This document shows, in pieces, positions 8,892 through 17,409 of a stretch of 21,552 nt of DNA. The notes beneath the pieces were generated by a model, which was not told the origin of the DNA, did not search any database, and worked only from the letters and a program-made list of their open reading frames with translations. How positions within the stretch are numbered: position 1 is the stretch's first letter; every line of letters starts with the position of its first letter. Origin of the DNA: Stephanodiscus triporus (taxonomy: Eukaryota > Bacillariophyta > Thalassiosirophyceae > Thalassiosirales > Thalassiosiraceae); contig JALLAZ010001671.1 in the NCBI GenBank assembly GCA_036939755.1, forward strand, positions 1 through 21,552, given 5' to 3'. Made by a program: the position numbers and the translations under genes.

Positions 8892-8917
8892 AAAGCTGCT
8901 GCACGACAAGCAGCTTT
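8892..8917 (+). other. Hairpin in the 3' region of the coiled-coil gene
   Basis: AAAGCTGCT (8892-8900) and AGCAGCTTT (8909-8917) are perfect nine-base complements around an eight-base loop, 44 bases after the stop codon. It would fold in the mRNA 3' UTR. A processing or stability role is only a guess. Confidence 0.5.
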
Positions 8918-8994
8918 GCTGCTGGTGGTAACTTTTCCATTACGACATTAGAATTCTAGTAGAATAACACTTTTCACATGACATTGGACAAACA

Positions 8995-9970
8995 CTAAGT
9001 GCAAATAGTTCTTCTTTTTCCCTCGTCAATATATTGAACAGAAAATAGAGATTCTCCTGCTTCAATGTTGAGCTCTGTGATGACAGCAACTGCACGGAAG
9101 CAAGATGAATGAAATGCAAGAGAATGGCGGAAACGCTTCACCAGAACCTGTTTGTTTTTGAAACGTGAGTTGACAGTCTCGTGACGAGCTCGTGCAACTG
9201 CTGCATCATAATACTCCTCTCCCGAGCGAAAATGCATCAAGTCAGGAGTTTTTATGTGATGCATTTCGCCTCTGTAACCAGAGTCTGCAACGGCCATCTC
9301 ATTATCATTTAGAAATGAGACAAACGCCTGTCGAGCGAGTGTAATATCATTCATGCCTGCTCGAGATGGTCCATGAATCCACACGATTCGACCAGTTGCA
9401 ATGCACACACCAACTTCGTACTTGAGTCCATTGCCCTTGAACTTATGGGACATGAACTTTTCGGAGAATTTCATTTGAACAGGCATGTCTGTGCCATCAA
9501 GCGTTACCAATGCTTTGTTGCCACTATCGCCCAGAAATCGATTGTCCCATACAATCTATGAGAATAAACAATACCAGAGACTAGTTGGCGAGGGTGCAAT
9601 ATTCACAGTGGGGGATAGCATTGTCGGGATGAGTACTTACCACTTCGCATTCAAGATAAGATATCGCATCCACGAAAAGCTCGGACCATTTCCGATATGT
9701 TTTTTCATCCACCTTACCCAGGCTGTGAGCACTGTTGTGCTCAGTGTCATAAACTGTTAAGAAGTATAGCGCCCACAGCAAATGCTTTGGGTCAACGCCT
9801 GTTGGCATAGTCTTGTATGGATTGATTTTGTTCCAGAGCAAGCAGCAAACTTCAGGTGATGCACCAAACGCTGACTTCCATCGTCGCTCAAAAGTATCGT
9901 TTCTTATTTGAGGAAGGTTTACCATGCTTTTTGCTGCATTGATGATGATGTTAGGGGCAATTGCGAACAT
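8995..9970 (-). CDS. DDE superfamily transposase (DDE_Tnp_4-like), one intron
   Basis: Exon 1 spans 9970-9641. An 85-nt intron at 9640-9556 (GTAAGT...CATAG) joins in phase 0 to exon 2, 9555-8995, giving 296 aa. The catalytic triad is visible: VTLDGTD (about D130/D133), VADSGYRG (D201) and ARARHETVN (E236), followed by the RFRHSLAFHSSCFRAVAVI helix typical of Harbinger/IS5-like DDE_4 enzymes. SHKFKGNGLKYEVGVCI between the first two Asp is characteristic of the stramenopile members I know. The N-terminal helical part (NDTFERRWKSAFGASPEVC) should bind DNA. These enzymes cut and paste DNA elements, and every key residue seems present. I could not find terminal inverted repeats around it, so it may be an immobile remnant or a domesticated copy. 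Confidence 0.85.
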
Positions 9971-10017
9971 GATTGTGCTGATTCTTGTGCTCTTCTGGCG
10001 AGTAAGAATAATGGAAT

Positions 10018-10137
10018 GAGTAAAACTGAGTGATGATATCTGAAGGTCCGGGTTGATTTGACAAAATCTGACAGCGTGAGTAAAAGTTGAGTGATGACTC
10101 TGAAGGTCCGGAGTCGTGTTGATAGAATCCGACAAAA
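10018..10137. repeat. 60-bp imperfect tandem repeat upstream of the transposase
   Basis: Two units start GAGTAAAA at 10018 and 10078 and share GAGTGATGA and TCTGAAGGTCCGG in the same order. The pair lies about 50 to 170 bases upstream of the transposase ATG, and between it and the divergent gene at 10198. It may be a promoter or subterminal repeat of the element. Confidence 0.8.
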
Positions 10138-10197
10138 GAAGAAATCATTTTGCTTTTCATTCCAGTCCAAAGTGGCATTCCCACCATAGTCTTCACC

Positions 10198-10662
10198 ATG
10201 GACGACATCACACAGCAAATGAATGCGTTCGCCCTCTCCTCGGGCATTGTAAACAAGAGTGACGATGATGACTTCAATGCCGGCCTCTTTAAGTATCTTC
10301 TCTTCATTGCAAGTAATGTTGGCAAAGAAATCATCGTCTGGTCTGAGGCCGACCCCGAGTTGAAGAAATGGGTGACAAAGATTAGATCGCAGTTGAAGGC
10401 TAGTCAGCTATCCGAGGATAGGATCAAGGTGCTCAATCATGTCAACTTCCCACGGAGCTTACATGAAAAAAAGTGGAACCGGCACTATGAAGAATTGGTG
10501 GAGTTTCACGCACTCAACGGCCATTGCAATGTGCATCGGGCCTGCTGCCTTGGCCAGTGGGTGAACAACCAGAGACGATCAAAGACGAATGGCAAGCTTT
10601 CCGCCGAAAGGATTGCATTGCTTGATGGTCTCAGTTTTGGCTGGAGCCGAGTTGAGAATTGA
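10198..10662 (+). CDS. Helicase-associated (HA) domain protein
   Basis: This is a single-exon gene of 154 aa from ATG at 10198; the frame is open further upstream, but MDDITQQMNAF is the natural start. The C-terminal 65 residues (KKWNRHYEELVEFHALNGHC, then LGQWVNNQRRSKTNGKLS and IALLDGLSFGW) are a clear helicase-associated domain, a three-helix unit first seen in helicases and common as stand-alone or repeated modules in diatoms. A weaker first unit may lie at LKKWVTKIRSQLKASQLSED. No helicase motor is present. The exact function is unknown; nucleic-acid binding is inferred from the domain. It is divergent from the transposase, with 227 bases between their start codons. Confidence 0.8.
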   Translation: MDDITQQMNAFALSSGIVNKSDDDDFNAGLFKYLLFIASNVGKEIIVWSEADPELKKWVTKIRSQLKASQLSEDRIKVLNHVNFPRSLHEKKWNRHYEELVEFHALNGHCNVHRACCLGQWVNNQRRSKTNGKLSAERIALLDGLSFGWSRVEN

Positions 10663-10689
10663 AAGTTTCCAATCCTAATTGTATAAGCA

Positions 10690-11090
10690 AATCTATTGCA
10701 TTTCCCAGCGCCTCGGCCGCTCCCTTTCGTCGTGCCTCCGCCCAGCGCTTCATTCCGTCATTCATCACGCCTCCCCCCTTCATCACGCCCCTGTCGTTCG
10801 GTTGGTTGGGTGGACCTCTTACCGCGCCTCCACCTCTCGTCACACCTCTACTTCACATCGCGCCTTCGTTCGGTTGGTTGTCGCATTTCCTAGCGCCTCA
10901 GCCTCTCCCTCTCGTCGCCTCCGCCCAGCGCCCCTGTCCGCCATTCATCACGCCTTCCCCCTTCGTCGCGCCCATCTAACTCGATTGGTTGTCGTGGCTA
11001 GGCCTCCACCTCTCGTTGCACCCCTGTTGTAGGTTGGTTGTTGCATTCCCGGCGCCCCAGCCAATTGTACGGATGGTTGTTGTGTGTCAT
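10690..11090. repeat. Degenerate CT-rich long tandem repeat
   Basis: A unit beginning with a form of TTGCATTTCCCAGCGCCTC recurs at about 10695, 10882 (TCGCATTTCCTAGCGCCTC) and 11041 (TTGCATTCCCGGCGCCCC), each followed by cytosine-rich text with repeated TCATCACGCC, CACCTCTCGT and CGGTTGGTTG words. The period is about 160 to 190 bases. All open frames here are Pro/Ser/Arg-rich by-products of the repeat. Confidence 0.75.
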
Positions 11091-11507
11091 GTCATCACGC
11101 TGCTGCCTTCAGTGGGCCTACGCCTCTCACCTCTCATTTGTGAGAGCACTCGGCATCGTCTACCGCCGTGAGATGACGACCATCTTCTTTTCGTGGTAGC
11201 AGCCCGCGAAGCGCTCACCGTACTTGTCGATCACGACGTGTACCGCCGAGCCGTCGGGAAGCGATACACGCCCGGCTCGGGGACAATGTTGCCCAGGGGG
11301 CGCGTCGCCTCCTCGCTGTCGTCGAGCCGGAGGAGACCGACGGGCGTCGTCGTCAGTTGAAGGGGAGGAGACGTCGTCGTACACAGCCAGGAGGACGAGG
11401 GGGGATAGGATTTGATCGTCCAGGCAGTCCCATTCCTATTCCTCTTGGGGGGGAGGGGACTTGCTTTCATGTGTACTTAACACACTGCCATCATATTGGT
11501 GTAAATT

Positions 11508-11547
11508 CTCACACTTGCTCACACTTGCTCACACTTGCTCACACTTG
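11508..11547 (-). repeat. 10-bp minisatellite, inverted relative to 3141
   Basis: There are four perfect copies of CTCACACTTG, the reverse complement of the unit at 3141-3178. A further inverted copy, TTGAGCAAGTGTGAGCAA at 11564-11581, can pair with 11525-11542 (17 of 18 bases) to form a stem of about 18 bp. Confidence 0.9.
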
Positions 11548-11586
11548 CGCAAAGTTACACCACTTGAGCAAGTGTGAGCAAAGTTA

Positions 11587-11602
11587 ACACACGTACGTGT
11601 GT
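11587..11602. repeat. 16-bp perfect palindrome
   Basis: ACACACGTACGTGTGT is its own reverse complement. It directly follows the inverted minisatellite and precedes a run of eight A. It could be a transcription-factor site or the tip of a fold-back structure. Confidence 0.8.
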
Positions 11603-12069
11603 AAAAAAAATCTCAACTGAAATCTGTCCAAAACAATCACCCCATTTTTTTTGAATCGGCAGCTTTCCCGCAACCCCCCGGAAAAAGAGATGGTACAAAT
11701 TCGTCGGTTGTGCATAAAATAGTCAACCCCTTTTTTTCGAGAGAAGTCGGCTTTTCCCCGTGGGGAGACAGATGATGTGATGTGGCGATCAAACTAATGA
11801 CGCCAGAAATTTGCTAATAGTAGAAGTGTCCTAAGAAAACAAGGAATGCTGTCACAGCTTCATCCAGTTAATCTTTGTTAAGTAACGTCATCCTTGCGTG
11901 TGTGCAAAAACCCGCGCAGCAGATGGAGAAAAAGAAGTGGCCGCAATCACCACCACAAGGAAGGCCCATCACTTTTTTACCATGTTGTGGTCTCTTCATG
12001 GTGAAAGGAAGACGAATCGCTTCACATAGAGTAATTCAAAGGCAATAATCCGAATAAAAACCGAAAGTC

Positions 12070-14478
12070 ATGCAATACCCTAGAGCGCACGGGGCTGCTG
12101 TCTCATCGTCTGGGGCATGTAATAATGATGCCCTCCAAGTTCTTGCCTCAACGGCGAGCAACGACCAGCAGCTTCGTGAGCGATACCATCATGATGGCGA
12201 CCAGTCATCTAATTCATCGCCGGTTGGAAATGGTGGAGAGAAACCATGCAGTATCAAGTCCAATAGCGATGTGAATAGTGAAGATGATGAATCTGAAAGT
12301 AGATCGAGTGGCAGTTCTGGCAGCGGTAGCGCAGGATTTAGCAAGAGGACGGGACTGCGCAAAGGAAAATGGACGGTGAGTAAATGGTTCGCGTTGACGC
12401 GTTGTCTCAGCCAAACTTGCCATGTATGGACATGTCATAGTTAACTTTATCGAATTGCATGACGCATATCCAATGTAGGCGGAAGAAGAAGAATATGCCA
12501 CGAGGTTCATACACTACTTCAGCTCTGGCTTACTGACCCTACCAGAGGGCAAGACGCTTAGAGCGTCTTTGGCCGAGAAACTGCACTGCGATCCAATGCG
12601 GATCACCAAGAAATATGCCGGGGCGTCCTGCCTTGGTAGCAAGATCTCGAAGCTGTCAGAACGGCCGACATTTTCGCCACAAGATATTGAAATGGCAAGG
12701 GTGGAAATTGCCAGGCTGGATCGTCGATTTCACACCCGGTTGGCACAAGGCGTGGGCGTGCCGCTCCCTCCAGATGATGGCGGTCCAGAAATATCAAACT
12801 CCGAGACACAGGATTTATCTTCTACAGAAACATTTTCATATCCTCTTCCGGGCGACACCGCCCAAAATTGTGTGCACTCAAACGCGTCAAACAAAGAAGC
12901 ATCGAGTTTCATCCATCAAGTTAGTGCACCCGATGCAGTACATCCCCACACGACTTCATTAACCAACGCAACTGCCATGTCGCATGAAGCAACCATTCCG
13001 ACCGCAGCGTTATCGTATCTTGCAACGGTTGCGGGCAATTCCAATTTTTCTGCCGCAACCGTTGCTCCAAACATAGCCCCCATATTGGTGACAGCTCCAG
13101 TGGCAGCACCACCGGCCCATGCGGTCGTCCAGCAACAAATCAACCCACATCTTGATAATAATCCCCAGCCGGCTGTACAACAGGCGGCAACAGCGTCCGC
13201 AGTGAATTGGCCTATAATGTTTCAAGGCATGAATCAAATAGGTGTCAACAACGCAAGGTGAGTCGTCTGAAATTTATGCATCAGTGCTATCCATTTCCTC
13301 TTAACATCCCATCCTATTTTTCATCTCGATGTTCTCACACGGTCAGCCTGACAACGAGCAACGAGCAGCTGGTTCAAACACTTCTGCTGCAAATTACTAT
13401 GCAACTGCAAGCCTTGGCTACCCTGTCACCGTCTACGCTGAAGCAGATCCAACTGCAAATTCTCGTTGCGTCAATGTCCGCTGCTACTGCGCCCGCTCAA
13501 ACCGTTTCTTCTACTCCTCCACAACAAGCGCAGATGCCTTGGGCCGAGGCAGACGCTGCGGCCATACTTGCTCAATTCCAGCTTGCCGCCGCTCGTCAGG
13601 TTCATCCTGTCCATCCAGCAGGGACGTTGCCTGCTGTGAATGCTGCTGGACTTCAGCATGTCCTCCCTTTGGCACAGGCAACAGTGGCTCCTCTCCTCAA
13701 CCAATATGGCAGGGATGTTTTGGGAGGAGTATCCACCAATAGTGTTCCCTTGACCAGTTCGACTTCTATCCCGGCACCATCAACCACACAAGTGCAGGGT
13801 TGGGACAGAAAAAGCAGCACGGTCGGAGAATTCAACATTGCGTCCCACGTCGGCACCCTGCCCAATGCGCCAAGGCCACGTCAAGGTGCCATCACTGGAA
13901 ATGACATGACAGATTTTTTGGATAAATTGAAGCAGCGTCATGCTGAAGCTCTTGAACAGGAGGTAAAGAGGGAACAAGCTGAGCAGTGCCGTAAAGTGGG
14001 CATGCAGACTGTTTGTCCAGGAGGAGAAACCAGCTCAACGAGTGCGAAAGCTTCCGTGTCACTCACTAATAGCAGCCCAGGTATTGTCGAGGCTGGCGCT
14101 GTCGCGAAGAAGCAAAAGCAGAAAGACACAAGGATCGGCAGCGGCATTGTTGCATTGCTCCCCTTTGAGCACGCCACTACCGTATCTTCTGGGTCAGGAT
14201 GTACCACGATCGACGGCTCCACCTCCTCTTCCACTGAGAACCTCCAAGCAAGTGACGAGACAAGGAATGACGGGAGTACCTCAAGCAACACCACCTCCTC
14301 CTACTCAGAAGAGGATGAGGACGACATCGAGCCAGATCAGCAGTCGGTGATGCATTGCAACTCCGTCCCTTTGCGGAAGCGCTTTAGACCGGAAAACAAT
14401 GGCGGCATCACAAGGCGTAATCTTGAAGATCACAACTTTAGGATGGCTGCTGAGGATATGAAAAATCAAGACAAATGA
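12070..14478 (+). CDS. SANT/Myb-like DNA-binding protein (diatom-type), three exons
   Basis: Exon 1 is 12070-12375, intron 12376-12478 (GTGAGT...TGTAG, 103 nt), exon 2 12479-13257, intron 13258-13346 (GTGAGT...GTCAG, 89 nt) and exon 3 13347-14478. The sum is 2217 nt, exactly 738 codons plus stop, and both junctions keep frame. The first intron splits a SANT/Myb-like domain at about residues 98-160: LRKGKWT in exon 1, then AEEEEYATRFIHYFSSGLL, EGKTLRASLAEKLHC and DPMRITKKYAGASCLG in exon 2. The basic RKGKW start and spaced aromatic residues fit DNA binding; I associate this form with a gene family expanded in diatoms. The rest is low-complexity Ser/Ala/Gln-rich sequence, a short coiled coil (FLDKLKQRHAEALEQEVKRE), an acidic stretch and a basic KRFRP motif near the end. 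Probably a nuclear regulator; targets unknown. Confidence 0.8.
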
Positions 14479-14487
14479 TAGCTAGAT

Positions 14488-14493
14488 AATAAA
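14488..14493 (+). terminator. Possible polyadenylation signal
   Basis: AATAAA occurs ten bases after the stop codon of the SANT/Myb-like gene. Diatom poly(A) signals are weakly conserved, so this is only suggestive. Confidence 0.3.
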
Positions 14494-15129
14494 CGTAGAA
14501 TGATGAAAAAGACGCACTCGTGCTCAGGAAGAGCAGCTAAGCGCTTACGTGGTGGTATCCTCGAGGAAGATCTTGAGTGGATCGGGACAGCTGTGCTATC
14601 TGTTCAAAGTCAGTCAAGCACCGCTCTACGATTGCAATGAGTCCGTTTGCCGTTATCTTAAAGTCACGGCTGGATTGCGTTGCTCACATTCAATTGCAAT
14701 AAGTCCGTCTGCCATTATCTTAACATCACCGCTAGATGGCGTTGCTCAACCAAGGCGGACCGTGAATTCTGCAACCTGTTGAACAACTAGGCCGTAGAAT
14801 GAACAGGTGGAAGAGTTTTCACACCATTACCTCGAGTATAGTGGCTGTTGGCGAAGGCTTGGTAGGCTTTGCAAGGTTTATCCAGTTGGTAGCTGGCAAC
14901 TATCTCGGGTAGGTGTAGAAAAAGGATAGTCACGCACAAAATACCCGTCAAACTCACATCTGACAGCGATCTTGGGTAAAGAACAAAGTGTTGAATACAT
15001 AGCGGATTAAGAAATCCCAACTTAATACTATTTTACCAAATTTGTTTCATACAATTCACACATAAAATTTTGATTCCATTCGAATGAACTTGGTTGTTTA
15101 CGCTGCACCACGCGAGGCTGAAATCCACC
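14494..15129. other. Convergent intergenic region
   Basis: This lies between the 3' ends of the SANT/Myb-like gene and the metacaspase. Apart from the tandem repeat at 14631-14754, nothing recognisable is present. Confidence 0.5.
14631..14754. repeat. 62-bp imperfect tandem repeat
   Basis: Units start ATTGCAATGAGTCCG at 14631 and ATTGCAATAAGTCCG at 14693. They share GTTATCTTAA/ATTATCTTAA and GCGTTGCTCA at the same spacing. Confidence 0.8.
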
Positions 15130-17020
15130 CTAATTTCCCATCAACTGCTGCTGCATAAACTCAAAGAGCTTACCAGAGTTTTGCTGAATAAACATTTCAA
15201 TGTTTACTCCAGGGTTGAGGTGCATTTCAGTTTCGTTGCCATCCCCTTTGAATGAGTAGGGGAGATCCATGATCGATCCTATCAGGGGGGTGAAGGGGGG
15301 GGGTAGAGAAGATTATCATCTCATATGAGAATAGGCGACACGCCAAAAAACCAATAATATTCTTCGATAAAAAAGGACATCTCTCATTACGTACCCGAAT
15401 GGCAGCAGTCCATCAAGCTGACCATGTGATATGAGTGGGAAAAAGAGTCAGCATCATCATCTGAAATCAGGTGTCTTGACAGAAAGCCAACCCAAAATAA
15501 AGAGCAACATAGTCTCCGTAAAAAAAACGCAATCTCTCATACGTACCTGAACATATGCACCCCATCGGCCAATGGCTTCACCAGAATATCGAAGAGGTCA
15601 TCATCGCGGATCATCCCGGCCGACTGGAAGTCTCTCGGGCACAATGCCTCGTCGTATCCATCACCTTCTTCGCCACCATCATCATCGCGAATCTTGGTGC
15701 CATGTCCTGTTGGTATATTACGTTTCGGAGTCTAAGTTTCAATACAGTTCACAAGCAACCAAAAAATATGACACATAAAATTCTAACTCACCAGAGTAGT
15801 GCAAGAAGATGCAATCACCATCCTCTGACTGGGAAACAATGGTCTTGTATGCATTGATGATGTTCTCATAGGTGGGTTCGGTGTGATTGCCATCATCCAA
15901 TAACACAACGATGTTTTCCTCTTCGTTGCAATAAAGTTTGAGTGACCCGAGTGAAATATAATTTTAGTGCTATGGGTGCCTTCAACTCACCTTCGAAACC
16001 ATGAACGTCCATGATGTAGTTCTTCATGTTGCCTGTGATAAGTTTCAATAAAAGTTAAGCCGCCAAAACAAAATAAAAATTTGTGTTATGGACGGCTGTG
16101 GTCTAACTCACCTACATCATTCCAGCATCCGCTCAATTCTCCCGGGTTATCGCCTTGGCAAATGAAGGAAGAAGAGTCGATGATAATAAGAGAAAGTTTA
16201 AATAAAGGTAGCTTATAGGACTAGACCACGACCTGCCAGTCAGCCAAGAGCATGACAAGATCTTACCAACGTAATTGATCCCAATCATCACGGCCCTCTT
16301 GGTGCCGCGTTTAGTATGAGGGACCAAGTCGAACGTTGTTTTCACGTCGATCGGGTTCATACTGCTTAACTGAGGGATCTGCTCGTACCCGCTTTCTTGA
16401 AGAAATTCCCTCACCTTCTCCAACACTTCCGTAAAGCTGATAATTAAAGCCGCAACCATAACACGTAGAGTATGATGTAAGACGGCAGCCATTTTCATGG
16501 TGAAGTAGGTCACGCATGTCTAATATGAAGAGGCATACACACTTCTCACCTTAAATCCTCGTTACTCGACTTCTCATCGGCGTAAAGAACTTTGAGCAGA
16601 GTTGAAGTCAATGCTCCTCCAGCGCGTCCTTGCGGGGTGCGACGCGAGTAAAGGTTGCACATAATAATAAGCGAGGAAGAAATACAACCCGGCATTTGAA
16701 GCTCATACATCCATTACGCGAAATAAAAACGCACCACACGGGTCGGGAAGCTGGAACGACGAAACGTTGGAGACGTCCGCGGACGTTTGATGGTCCTGAC
16801 ATCCACTGAGCATGCGGATGTCCTTGCGAAGCTCCTGGGGCTTGTTGGCCTCGTATTCGGTCTGGGTGACTTTGTGGTTGCTGCCGCCCCCTCCGCCGCC
16901 GCCTCCTCCTCCGGAAATCATGCCAGCGGCCGCCGAGCCGAACTTCTGCTCGATTTGCTTCATGGCATGCTCCTTGGCCATGTCGAAGGCTTGCTGCTTG
17001 AGGCTGTTGAATAATCCCAT
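15130..17020 (-). CDS. Type III metacaspase, nine exons
   Basis: A Ca2+-dependent cysteine protease of the caspase fold, cutting after Arg/Lys and linked to stress and cell death in phytoplankton. Exons: 17020-16735, 16628-16550, 16436-16267, 16153-16112, 16033-15991, 15920-15792, 15706-15547, 15417-15395, 15278-15130, all with GT-AG introns of 70 to 129 nt. The p10-like part comes first ([48 protein letters not shown]), then p20 ([23 protein letters not shown], catalytic His in LHYSGHG, catalytic Cys in MDCCHSG), the order that defines type III. An acidic stretch [13 protein letters not shown] after the His may bind Ca2+. The N-terminus has an amphipathic helix and a ten-Gly linker. Expected length is about 360 aa. 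Exon 5 has one base too many (GAAGAAACTAC where GAAGAACTAC would give [11 protein letters not shown]), so this copy is frameshifted unless the base is an error. Confidence 0.88.
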
Positions 17021-17275
17021 GGTTGACGTTGTTGTTTGGTTTGCCTTGCCTGAGTGAGTTGAGGTCTGAAAAAAATATTATGGTTCTACGATATCTTTCA
17101 ATTGTTAGAGTGTTTTTGGGGGGGGGGTTGAATATGCACTGCGGTTGAGTTCTACGTCTCTTTTTTTGGATGCTTTCTGGTGGTTCCTGGTATCTATTTT
17201 TTTACTGGTTCCCACTAACCTATGGTACAGTATCTTTCATTACCAAGTATCTTGTACGATAGGTCTCTACTGCTA

Positions 17276-17313
17276 CAGGAAAAAGTACGCCAGTTCACGA
17301 GTTACTGGCGTAC
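17276..17313. repeat. Left inverted end of recombinase unit, with palindromic site
   Basis: CAGGAAAAAGTACGCCAG (17276-17293) is the exact reverse complement of 20627-20644. Within this end, arms GTACGCCAGT (17285-17294) and ACTGGCGTAC (17304-17313) are perfect complements around a nine-base spacer. This is the layout of a tyrosine-recombinase core site: two inverted arms flanking a short crossover region. Confidence 0.85.
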
Positions 17314-17374
17314 CACTGTTTTGTCACGTGAATGTCTTGTGACTGTCTCGTGAGCCCGACCAAAAAAATAAAAA

Positions 17375-17391
17375 AAGAGAGAGAGAGAGAG
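17375..17391. repeat. (GA)n microsatellite
   Basis: A short run of about eight GA dinucleotides follows an A-rich stretch, inside the recombinase unit, between its left end and the 185-bp duplication. Confidence 0.6.
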
Positions 17392-17409
17392 GGCGGGCCA
17401 CACCACAAT

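Larger units (their letters stand above)
11091..12069. other. Intergenic region with minisatellite and palindromes
   Basis: No convincing gene. On the minus strand, 11160-11470 holds two frames (GLLRLDDSEEATRPLGNIVP in one, VHVVIDKYGERFAGC in another) that could be one broken gene fragment, but I recognise no family. From 11603 to 12069 the DNA is plain and should include the promoter of the SANT/Myb-like gene. No TATA box stands out. Confidence 0.45.

Noticed and set aside
10659..11171. Plus-strand frames of 60 to 117 aa
   Set aside because: All are translations of the degenerate CT-rich repeat with no domain.
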